From contig JAZHRO010000024.1 of assembly GCA_037157565.1 (NCBI GenBank), positions 11,166,501-11,230,500 on the forward strand: a DNA stretch of 64,000 bases, read 5' to 3'. Below are positions 25,601-37,600 of the stretch, one piece after another. The notes under the pieces were generated by a model. The model worked only from the letters and a program-made list of their open reading frames with translations. It ran no database searches and was not told where the DNA came from. The first letter of the stretch is position 1. Every line of letters begins with the position of its first letter. The translations under genes and the position numbers were made by a program. Source of the DNA: Thalassia testudinum (Eukaryota; Streptophyta; Magnoliopsida; Alismatales; Hydrocharitaceae).

Positions 25601-28600
25601 TGAATATTAAAATTAATGTAATGTCTTTAAGAAGAAACTATGGCTATCTATTTGATGTCACAAATGATTAAGTCCAAAATGCGTAGCGAATGGAGCACAA
25701 AAAAAATCCCAATTCAAAACTACGAATATCTAATTTGGTGACCATGGAGTAAACTAAATGTAGTAGGCAACAAGTACCTACCTGCAGTGGCAAACCAAAC
25801 CCAGAGACCAAATGAATCGTAAACAATGCCCTGCAGGACAGCAATTGGAAGGCAAGAGGGAAAGTATTTGTGGATGGTTCGCACTGGAAACAGTTACCTG
25901 GAAGAGAGTTTCGTGACAACGTTGGAATGGTGGGATGCAGTGGGTGCAAGGTGTAGCAACGTCTTGTTGTGGGCGTTGGAATTAAAGCAGGCACAATGAG
26001 CAACTGTAGTGGGTTCAACAGAGAAGGGCGACATGGGTCTAGGCGACAATGATGGTGGTGGTCGAGTAACAATGGAGGTCAGAGCTAGCAGCATAGATGG
26101 GATGGCAAGCAATCTTGAGGTGCAGAGAGGTAATGTGGCCGAAGGTAAGGAGTTGGAGGCGTGTGGTGGAATAAAGCAACACTAGGATGGTGTTCGATGA
26201 GGTGCTTCGGTGGTGGAGGAGGTTATGCAGGAAGGGAAAGGAAGGAAGGGGGTGGGTGTCATTGGTGGAGTGAGTTACGGTGGAGGAGATAAGGGGTGAG
26301 GGATAATGGGAAAGGTGAGGGTAAGAGGAAATGGGGTGAGGGAGTACGAAAGATGAAAGGGGGTGGGAATGGGGGTGAGAGGTACGGGAGGTGAGATGGG
26401 AATGGGGATGACAGAGAGCTGAGATGAGAGAGAATTGATAACAGTTACTTCACAAGGAATAGACTCCACTTTCATTCATATCCTCTCAAAACCAACAATT
26501 GTTCCCCTTTTATAAGGGTTACAAATTAAAGCAAGGCATCCCTTGAACCACATTGATGAACCAAAGCATCCCTTGGTTTAAAAAGAGAAAATTACAAAAA
26601 TTAATTATTAAAGAGAAGGATAATTGCAAATGTGCACTTGCACTATTTGTAGCTCTATATTAGGCTGCATCATAAAGTAATGTGTATATTCTTTTTTCAG
26701 CGCTGATATATGTTGAGTAAAAATATGTGCCACCTTTTATGTACCTTCACAGTTATCATCTTTTCACGATCATGATACTTCTTATCGTAGCTTTTCAAAA
26801 AAATGATACTTCTTATCGTAATTCTATAACCAATTCCACGTGATACAGCTTCACTTCTGCCAAGTTACAATCCAGTCTCTATGGTTTTGCATTCTGCATG
26901 ATAGAGACTTCTCCCAAAGCCTTTGTTGTGAGTTTGAGTCCTGCTGGAGAGTTCCTTCAGCATCATGGTATATGCAATGGCATACACAGTGCTAATGATG
27001 ATAGATTCATTCCTGCCATGTTCATGACTCCAAAACGATTCACGAGCTAACTTCCATCTGCCTAAGTCGATCATGTTTCTGCTTGCTTCTTGGATTTTTG
27101 CCTTGCGAATAAACAAGGGCTTTATCCTCCAGCATGGGGGAATAGTCTTCATAGATAGTTAGCTTATTATCATTATCCTCAAGCATGGCGGGATGGTCCT
27201 GTGGAGCATAGGTCAAGAATGCAAGATCCCATCCAAGCTTGCCATAAAAAGGTTCCACAGTCATAGCTTCTCATATGGAAAATAATCTTGTTTCACTCCT
27301 GACCATATGTTCCACAGCTCACAAAAACTGCAGCCAAGGTGATCCAATATCTAAATTTAGCCATTTTGTTGCCTTGCCGGTTGCCATTTTGCCCAAGCAA
27401 AATGACTCCTGAAAGCTATCCACCATCTAAATGTCTCTTCAATAGGTATGGAATGACGGACTGTTTAGCTTGAAACCAAAATCAGGGTGAAAAGACAGCG
27501 GAAGAATAGATGCTGATCCTCCTCAATTTGTCCTCCATACAAGGTGTGAAGTTATCCTTAGCTTAGCTAAGGACCACCTGCCACTTCCTAATTCTTAAAT
27601 AACTGGTAAAGATCTAAAGGTACCAGCTTTTTAGAATATTGTTACCTTTCCCCTTAATTTTAATTTTCAAGATCTCCATTTGTTCTCCTTCTAGGAACTA
27701 ACAACACCAATGGTGGGTGTAGATAAACAGCATCTACCAGAAGTTAATAGGCCTCATGACAAAAAAAAAGGTAGACAGATTGGGGGGGTGGTGTGTGTGT
27801 GGGCGGTGGACAACAAGTGGTAGAAAGCACAAAGCTAATCTTGCTGTAAAGAGAGAGCTTAAAGAGAGCAAGCATAAAAATTAGAAACGTCAAAGGGCGT
27901 TAATCTTGATGATTGAAATCATGATATAACATTCATAGCAGATGATCCTTAGCCCTATGTTATCATCTTTTTCTTGATAAAAAAAGTATCATGACATTCG
28001 TTCCCGATCAATAAGTATCAAAATTTCAGAATATGGAATGGTTCTGCAAACATTATTCTTGATTCATGAAATAACCCGGCATTTAATAAATCTCCCAAAT
28101 GAACCCTACCACATAGACTCTTGTTGGATTTCAATTTTTGAGGATTCCAAATCATTCAGATGGATTTTCAGCCATTACATGCTAGCCTGCAATGCTTGCA
28201 AATACTTGTTTTAGGTACTCTTCAATCACTCCTTTACCATGTTGGTTTTAAAGCAAACAACTTTCCAATAATATACATACTTATCATGAACAGAATCAAA
28301 GACACATAACATGAAGATTTTTTTTGTTGAAATGGGAATCCCACCATAAAGACAATTTTTTCCTAAGTAGAAATCTCCATAACAACAACATGGCAAAACA
28401 AGAACTTAAGGTTGAAATTCATAAAATTTGTAATTCTGTGCATTTAAAATGGCTGGTACTCACCTGTCAACAAAACTATTTGGCGATGACATTATATATT
28501 CATATATATAGCTGAAGTTGTATAGAGGGATACAGCTGCAAGAAGACAGGCAGTTGGAAGTCACTACGTTGCTAAGTAGACCGTGGCTTAATAGAGCATC

Positions 28601-31600
28601 TGACTTAATTGACATGTGGGCACAGAAGCATATCCACTCGTTAGAAATGTAAGAAGCTTGTGGACCAATGAATGTAGAATAAAGAAATGATGTGTACTTT
28701 AGTAGCATGCCCAGAAATTATTATAACATTTTCTCCTATACTTTGAGCATCAATTCAAGTCTGAAAGTGGAGACAGACGAACTCATTAACAATCATTATG
28801 CTCTTTTTAGTGCAAAAACATTTAATGGTACAAGGTATTAGCCTACAGATATGAATGATATCTTGTGAAATTCACAACTGTTGCATTCTCAGTGTGAAGA
28901 ATTGGGAAGCGTGGAGGAGCCCTTCTCCTTCTTGTAGTTGACACATGGAGAGAGGAGAGAGAGCGAGGCTGGCGGCTATGGAGGAGAGAGAGGAGGGAGT
29001 TGATGAATGTGAAAATATTTTATTGCAACTCAAAGAAATCAAGTGGACTTTGGTCTTTATTCAAAGAAAACCAAATCCAATCTTAAACCTAATTACAATC
29101 CCAACCACTCTAGGAATTGCAAATCCTAAACAAACTCAATCTCAATCAATTATTCCTAAACTAATGTACCCTAATTTGGACTCTATCAATTGCTAAAAAT
29201 AAGTTGCCACATGTGGCACAAAACCAAGAAATCCTAAACCTATTCCAACTCACTCAAGCACAAGACTCCACGCACCCACATGGACCCACTGACTCCGACA
29301 CGTGGCCACCAATTGTTGCTGCCACGTGGCTTTATTCCACGCTAACATGCCCCTCCAGGTCGAAGCCAGAGAAGGTGAAGACTTGCATGATTTTTTTTTC
29401 CTTAACTTTTGTGAGACTATCTACATCCATGTATGCTCTTGGATCTTCTTTGAACGTATCTTATGGTGCAACTACGAGTCCCTTGAAACCTCAGAAGTCC
29501 TTGCTTCTTTGGCAACCTCGAAGGTTATTTTTGTGGCCACAATTGTCTTCTTTTTTTCCTTGATTAATGCCTAGGGCCTCTCTAAATTTGCAGATGTAAA
29601 CAAAACTATGTAATTCTCCTTCTCCCACTTCTTTACCTTAGCTCTCTTGTTATTTTCAAGTGCGCTCTTCAGGATAACACAAAGTTTGTAGATGATTTGG
29701 GCCTCTGCATCAGCCATAACTGTAACTTAGGTGATCTCTGTGCCTCTTATTGAACGTCTAGGAGTTACGTGCTATAGCTTGGCATACCCTGATATGTGAA
29801 AGTCTCGCGTGCCCCCTAAACTTCAACTTTGAGGTCTCTGTGCCTTGTCTTGAAGGTTCCAGAGCCAATGTCTTTCGCTTGGCTTTCCCAAGTGCATGAG
29901 AGATTCACACGCCTCAAACATGAACTTGACTTGACTCATGATGGACCCTTAGGCACGACTCCACGTGTCACGTATGGAGAGAGATCACCTTCTCTCTTCC
30001 ATACGTGTGATCAACAGGTCAGGAGGGCCCGCTCTGATAGCATGTGAAGAATTGGAAGCGTGGAGTCCTCCTTGTAGTTGACGCATGGAGAAAGGATGCC
30101 TTCTCTCTTCCACACGTGCGTGATCAATAGGCCCGAAGGACCTTTCAAAGAAAAAAGGCCCAAAGAACCAACTCCGATACCATGTGAAGAATTAGGAAAC
30201 ATGGAAGAGCCCTTCTCCTTATAGTTGATGCAAGGAGAGAGGAGAGAAACAAAGACCAACGCCTACGGAGGAGAGAGACGAGAGAGTTGATGAATGTAGA
30301 AATATTTATTGCAACTTTAAGAAATCAAGTAGGTTTTGATTTCTATTTTAACAGAACCAAATCAAATCTTAAACCTAATTGCAATCCTAACAACTCTAAA
30401 AATTGCAAATCCTAAACAAATTCAATCTCAATCAACTATTCCTAAAATTAATCTATCCTAATTTGAACTCAATCAATTACTAAAAATAAGTTCACATATG
30501 ACACAAAATCAACCCTAAACCTATTCCAACTTATACACACACAAGAGTCCATGTACCCACATGGGCCACCAACTCTACCACGTGGCACTGCCACGTGGCA
30601 TTATTCCACGCTAACACTCATATTTGTATGAAATGCTAGAAATTCCAGCAGTTTGATTACGATTTATTCCGAAATCGAGACTTAATTATGAGTCTGCAAT
30701 TACCTTGTGTACCAGTTGTTGGAAGCAATACTCTTACTGAGGATGAGAATAGGATCAGCAATCATGAGCGAAAATGACTAGCTATCTACCATTTTAAAAG
30801 AGTAATTTAAGAAAAAAAAAAGTGGAAGGATGGTTATCCGCATGATAACCACCTAAACTCAATTAATTAAAGGGACATCTAGCATCAAAGAGTTACTTAA
30901 GATTCTCCCATATTCAGGCAAAAGAAGAAATGGTAACAAAATTTTCAAAGTAAGGATGCTACCCCTTGAAGATTGTTGCAGTTTTCCCCAGCTAGATACC
31001 CCAAGGCACCACCGGCACATTGGCCTTCTCCTTCTTAGATCTGGATCTATGTTGGCCTACATTTTTGTTACCTTGTCTGAAAGAACTCCAGAAGATTCGT
31101 GTGCTCAATCCTCCCAAAATCAAAGTGCCAAAAGAACAAGTGCTCAATGTCTTCCTTACTTGCACAACATAAAGGGCATTCGTTCTCCACATCTGGCAGC
31201 CATCTAAACAGTGATTTAAATGTCGACAGCATGCTGACAAAATGGAAATTTTTGCAATAAAACCATATCGACATGCATTATATGTCGACATGCAGGCGTT
31301 TCACCGGCATGTCGGCAAAATCGTCGGCACGTCGCCAGTGAAGTCGGCATGCCACCGACATGCTGTTGTTGTTTCTGCTCTTGTTGTTGCTCTACTGTTG
31401 CTGTTACACAGGTTATGTATCGGCATATCGCATATGAAGTAAAAGATAGAATTTATGGCTTAAATGAAAATATTTATCCATTGAAATGGTTATTTTTAAA
31501 ATTCTAATCATTTTAACTACTACCATTTTTGTCGGCATGCCGGCGAAATGTGCATTTGAAAATTTATCAAAATGGCATTTAAATCAACATTTCGAACCTT

Positions 31601-34600
31601 ACATCTAAATCTCCATACTCTAGCCAACAATACCTCTTCGCAGTAGCCAAGCAAAGATTTTAATCTTCAAGGGGCACTCCACCATTTAGATAAGCCTACA
31701 ATCCCTCTAGGCATCAACATTCATCACCTGCCCAGTGTCCCTCAATCTAGAATGTGCCTCTCGAGCAGTGAAATCTCACCCATCCCAAAGGAAGGCATCT
31801 ACCCCCCTCCCCCCTTCGGGCTCATACCCGTCCAGCTCCTAAAGCATCCTCTAGAGTTCATCCATCTTCTAATTCAAGAAGTTCCCTACAAGCGTAGGGC
31901 ACCACGATCCACCTCAACATCCTCCACTGTCACCTCCTTATTGGAGGTCAAACCAAACAACTTGGGGAACTGATCTCTAAGTGACCCATCTCCCATCCAG
32001 TCATCCTTCCAAAATCTGAATACATCACTAGTGCCAACATAAGGCGAAAAAAATCTATTTTCGGTATCACCTACACCAAGCCCTTATAGAAATGGAAGCT
32101 CTAGTCAATGGTGAGGCCATCTATTCCCAGCTTAGAGAGGATCGATAGAATGTCATTAACACCTATCCAAGTAGGTCCTGTCTGCGTTGCACCAACCTGT
32201 TGACCCATCTAGCAAGGAAACTATCATTCATGGTTCCAACATCTCTAACTCCTAGTTCACCCTCCTCCACTGGCTTGCAAATGTCACTATAGGCCACCAA
32301 TCTAGCACCTTACCCTGCGGAGCCATAATGACTCCAAAAGAAATCCCTCATCAATCCAGAAATCGTCTTCTCAACTTTCCTAGATACTTCTCTAAAAAAA
32401 AAAACTTTCATAGATACTTTAAGAATAAATAAGTATGATGTCATGGAGGAAAAGACTGCCTTCAGTAATGTAAGCCTGTCGCCTCTAAAAAGCAACCTTA
32501 AAGCCCAACCTGACAATCTTCTTTCCATTCTTGCGATGTGAATGGACCAATCCTGAGCAGAAATCCTCTTATCAAACAATGTGAGACCGAGGTAGGATAT
32601 CGGTAGGGTTCCCACCAGAGTGCGCAAGGCAACCCCACACTCCTATGCCTCCACTAAAGACGTGGACCGACAAAAAAGTGAATTTGGAGAAGTTAATATG
32701 TAGTCTTAAGGCCTTACCAAACATTTCCAAGAGTAAATGCAGCCTTTTCGCCCCAACCATCGAACCCTATACAAAAAATAAAGTATCATCCACATATTGA
32801 AGCACCTGAATAGGCCTCATGAGCATGCTCTGTAAGTGGATCTGTCCAAAGCATCTTCCCTTAGAACAAATAGCATCAGTGCAATGGGACATCCCTACCT
32901 TACTCCTCTTCTGGGCTGCACCCAACCACCTGCTGGATTCCCATTCACTAGAATGGAGAATGACGTAGTTGTCACACATCGTTTCATCCAATCAATTCAC
33001 AATGGTCCCACAGAAAAGACTGCTACATTGAATCATAGGCCTTACTAAAATCCACCTTCCACAAGAACGTCCTCCTCTTATGCCTTCTCCAATGCACCAG
33101 GATTTCAAAAGCAACAACAAAATCATCCAAAATACTACGGCCCGGGATAAATGCAGTCTACACTAGCGAGATAATATCTTGCAAAACATCCCTCATCCTT
33201 TAGAATGGTGTAATCAACACATCCATCTCCGTTGTGTAATTGTCAACGCCTCCCCCTAATCCACCTCCATCCACCCATCCTCCACCCTATGAAGACACTG
33301 TAGTACTCGACAGCTACTCTACCCACCTCTTCCCTCTCAGAGTACTTAGTTCCATTCACCGTGAACCTATCAATCCAGTTCCTCCTTTTACTAGAGGCCA
33401 TTTATGTGAAAGTATCTTGTGCTTGAATCTCCTTTCAACCATCTCTATTTAGATTTCGCCTTTACTCCACCTCCTACTTCCTATCCTCCATCTGGACTAT
33501 GACCATGCGTGTAGCCCTAGATGTCTGCTCTTCTGCTGAAAGGATGCTTGTGTCCTCCCATCTATCCAATCTTGCTAACTCAGCCAAAGGCCTAGAGCCT
33601 CTAACTTCTTCCTGGTTCTCTCCTCCCTGATCTCCTTTCTATATGTCTACAAAAAGGTTCGCAATTCACATAACCTCGACATCAACCTTGCCACTACTGA
33701 TCATGCCGGTCAAGAGGATTGCTACTTTTCCTTCACCAACTTCCTGAAGCCTTCCTCCATCATCCAAGAGTCATCAAACTTGAAATAAGCCCCGACCTAT
33801 CTATTCTCATTTATGGCAAATTTGTTTGCCACAGTAATGGCATGTGATCCAAGAACGATTTATCCAAAGGCCTGACATCTACCAAGGGGAATGCCTCAAC
33901 CATCTCAACACTACACAGGAACCTCCAGCGATGTTTCTCCATGTGTAAGCACACGAGCTGGGCAGCAAGTCAAGGAGGCATGAGTGGCAACGAACTTTGT
34001 GAACATCTCTAAGCCATGATCATGACTCCCTTTGTTTCCAAGGTTTTAAATGCCGACAGCATGCCGGTAGCATGTCACCGAAATGGCATTTTTTTTGGGA
34101 ATTACCATGTCGACGTGGTTTAGCTGTCGAAAAGCGAGAATATCAATGGTGCACCGCAGATATGGTCGACACGGCAACATGTAGATGCTGAGGCAAATCA
34201 CTACTGCTTTGTTGGTCCGATGCTGGTCCACCCCTACTACTGCTGCTACTCTGCCACTGCCAATGTACTTCGCTACGTTGCCTACCACTGCCGCTGCACT
34301 GCCTGCCGCTGTCACTATGTTGCCGCTCCAGCAACTATAGCACCAACCGCTGCTACTCTGTCGCTGTCACTGCAGTGCAACACTAGCCGTTGTTGCTCTA
34401 CTGCTCCAGCCGCAGCCACTGCTAGCCTGTTGCTCTAGAGTCCAGCCATTGTCACCACGCTACTGCTCTAGCGGTCTACCGTTGCCGTTGCCGCTCCGGT
34501 CATTGCTGCCACTGTCACTCCGCTAGTGCTGTCGTGGTCCTTGTAGCCACACTTGATGAGGCCATGCCGTGCGACAGTGTAAGAATATTTGATATTTTAT

Positions 34601-37600
34601 TATTAAACTTTAACATGGTATAATCATGTTGTATATAAATATTATGATGTAACACTGTTATTGTTACATAATCAGCATTTGATTTTCTTGAAATTGATAT
34701 CATTTTGACTAACGTCATTTTTGTCAGCATGCTCTCGACGTGCCTCCAAAATGGCATATTTTTGTGCCATCGAAATCGTCGAAATCTGCCATCGAAAAAC
34801 AGGCATTTCCACGACGTGTCATCGACATGCCTACGAAATACACACTTAGAATTTCATAGGCACGACATCGGAATTGGCATTTCAAACCTTGTTTGTCTCC
34901 AGGTCTATCCTCCGCCAGGAGAGTGACATTGAAGACACCCCCAATCAACCAAATGTCCCCCTGGAACTTGTCAACCACCTGTAGTAAATCTTCCCATAGT
35001 TGTAGCCAAGCAACGTCGTTAGAGGGTTCGTAGACCACAGAAATCACCAATCTGAAATCTTTACTCCTTACCATCTTCATTGTCAATACATGAGATCCTA
35101 CAAGGGAGTCCTCCAAGGCAAAGATGTTTTCCTTCCATCCCACAATTATTCCACCCAAATGCCTAATAGCATTTAGAGTACAAAAGCTTTCCATAAAGCC
35201 ACCCTTCACCTCCCTCCACAATCTTTGATCACAATTCTCTAGTTTAGTTTCCTAAATACAGGATTCTATGGCTAAAGATACCCACCAAGTGATGACCTCC
35301 TAGAAGGGTCGTTCAGCACCTTACGTTCCATAAGAGAACCCCAATCATTGAGAAACGCCGGCAACTCCCTCATCAGTTCGATAGAATCCCACCGCCTCCA
35401 CAACCACATCCACCTCAACGTCGTAATGATCTCCTCTGTTAGCTGCATCGGTTGACAACTCCTTCCCCTCCTCTCCACCGAACTCCACAACCACCTCTGA
35501 CCTAACAGAGGAGTGAATAGTGGTCATCCTTCACCATCCTTTGCCCCTAAACGTCCAAGGACGGTAGAGCACTCCCCCTTGACATGGCTACCGCATCGGT
35601 CTCCACTTTGCCAACTTCAACGACTCTCTAGGCGAAGACAGCTCCGTGCTTTGCTGCTGCACATCCCTCTCGATGGTCACCTCCCATCACTCACCTAACG
35701 ACGAAGTGTGGGGTAAGGCCCGAGGAGGTATCTCATGTTGAGGCAAGGGAGGAGCCAATTGCTTACCAAACCTGGATCCAAAAACCCCTTGTGAAAAGTT
35801 AAGGCCAACACCCTTCGTAGTAGTCATGTGACCCATAGCCATGTCATTCAAAAAAGATCCTAGTTCCTTTGGATTGCCACATCAACTCGCACCTTCGAGA
35901 TGCTTCACCTCATCACGTGCATCATTGAAGGCATAATGCATAGTGCCAACCTCTCCCTCGTCGTTCTACCTTCCCAAAGGATCCACCTCGATCACGCCAA
36001 CCTCGAGCCCCACAATCTGTAGCACCTTCCCCGCAACGTCTACGACAATCACAGCAAGATCTTTCACCTTCCAAACTCACCTCTCCAATGACTGCTCCAC
36101 TCCAATGGCCGACACTGATGAGGTCCACCACCATCGCACACCACTTGCGCGAAACACCTTCCATCCTTACTTTGCCATCTCTCACCGCAACAAACGAGAG
36201 GACCCAGGAGGCCCCTCCCTATCGAAGAAGCATCTTGCCTGGAATCTCACGTCCGGCTTCTACCTCCACTACCACCTTAATCGCCAACGTATCACCTTCC
36301 ACCAAACCCACACTTTCGCAGCGCCTCAGCCTCACAATAGGGGCGAACACCATCTCCTTTGTCTGTAGCTTCAATGGGATTCCCACTAAGTGGATGGGCA
36401 CCCTAACCTTCCGTGGTGACCACTCCACTGTCGTCCCCTCGTGGATTGAGGGAAAATGCCACCACACCGACGCTTTCCCAACCTGCAACATCTGGAAGCA
36501 CTAGGTCCCCCCTAGCCTCTGGCTGCAACCCAAACAGAAGCACCTCCGTCTTAGCGAGAGACGCAACCTTGAAAGGTTTCTGTGAAAGCCTCTCCTTCAT
36601 CGCCAACCACATCTCATCCATGTCAACCTCTCCCTGAACAATGTCACCTATCAGGGTCAACTCAAGCAAGGCCTTGATTGAGGCTAATTGCGCCAACCAC
36701 AGTATTTCCACCTCCAATACCTACGCACCCCAAGGTAGAGGAGGCAAAGCTTCATGCCTCTCCTACACCATGTGGTTCCCTCCGCATGTCTCCCTCCAAT
36801 GTCCAAAGCTCCTACAGCACTGATAGTTCCCTAAATCCCTGCAATCCCTCAGTACATAGCCTCTGGCTCTACACCTGTAGCAAAGAATCTCCTTTTCGCG
36901 TTGACGTCGCCGCCTTCTCCATGCCACAACAAACCACTCATCACCTCTCTCCCTGCTCCCCCTTCTCTCCATCACACCCCTCATGTTTTTCTGGATCCAC
37001 TCAATTACTAAGGCTTTGTTTGTACACGGGGTTTGTGGAGTTTTTTCTCATTGAGGTTTTTGTACGGGTTTTCTCCTCAGTTCAACACAAACTCCCACAT
37101 AATTACTTTTAATTATTCCAATCAAATCACAATAATCTTTACTCCCACTTTTACTATTAAATAAATATCCACCACATTGTCAACTTTCACATGTACTATT
37201 AAATAAATACCAATGTTCGAAATGCCGATTTCGACGCTGTGCTAATAAAACTCTAAATGTGCATTTTGTAGGCATACCGAAGGCATGCCAATGCATGCCA
37301 ACAAGAATGCCAACGGCAAACCAACAGCAATCTTAGCATATCCATTGATTTCGCCGTCATGCCAACCATACCAGAAGCATGCCGGTGATATCCCAACATT
37401 TCAACAACTTTACCATGTCAACATGGGCTTTTACAAAAAAAGACCGCCAGCATTTAAATCACTGATAAATACCTACTACATCTTCCACTCCCACTTTTAA
37501 TATTAAACAAATACACATTAACATCACATCAATACACCAATCATTTTATCCCAGCACTTAACTCCCTACTTATTCCACCACCCAAACAAACGCCCATCTC

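Larger units (their letters stand above)
12869..26672 (-). mobile_element. Ty3/Gypsy retrotransposon, hosting a nest of later insertions
   Basis: Minus-strand element with LTR termini TGATGCA/TGCATCA and a TAAAG duplication. The 5' LTR is 25532-26672. The 3' LTR is in three pieces (12869-13868, 14833-14849, 20388-20532) separated by a hAT-like and a Copia insertion. A primer-binding site (minus GAGGTATTAGAGCC) lies beside the 5' LTR at about 25515-25531, and a purine tract (minus GGGGAGAAT) beside the 3' LTR at 20533-20541. Gag, protease, RT, RNase H and integrase remnants run in that order. I see no chromodomain. Removing the insertions leaves about 7.3 kb. Both LTRs are intact at their tips. 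Confidence 0.9.
30950..37008 (-). mobile_element. Decayed L1-type LINE, interrupted by two hAT-like elements
   Basis: Minus-strand order: ORF1 with two CCHC-like knuckles (36984-36763; [14 protein letters not shown] and [12 protein letters not shown]) and DUF4283-like frames (36717-36219); endonuclease (35221-34900); RT (about 33100-32310); zinc-binding C-terminal domain (about 31650-31068, split by an insertion). Stops and frame changes throughout. It lies in intron 3 in the same orientation as the GT14 gene. No clear poly-A end, so the 3' limit is approximate. Confidence 0.82.

Noticed and set aside
34143..34438. Ala/Cys-rich ORFs on both strands
   Set aside because: Produced by the triplet-like tract inside the hAT-like element; no protein signal.
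35943..37112. Plus-strand ORFs of 138-144 aa
   Set aside because: Shadows of the minus-strand LINE ORF1, which carries the zinc knuckles on the other strand.
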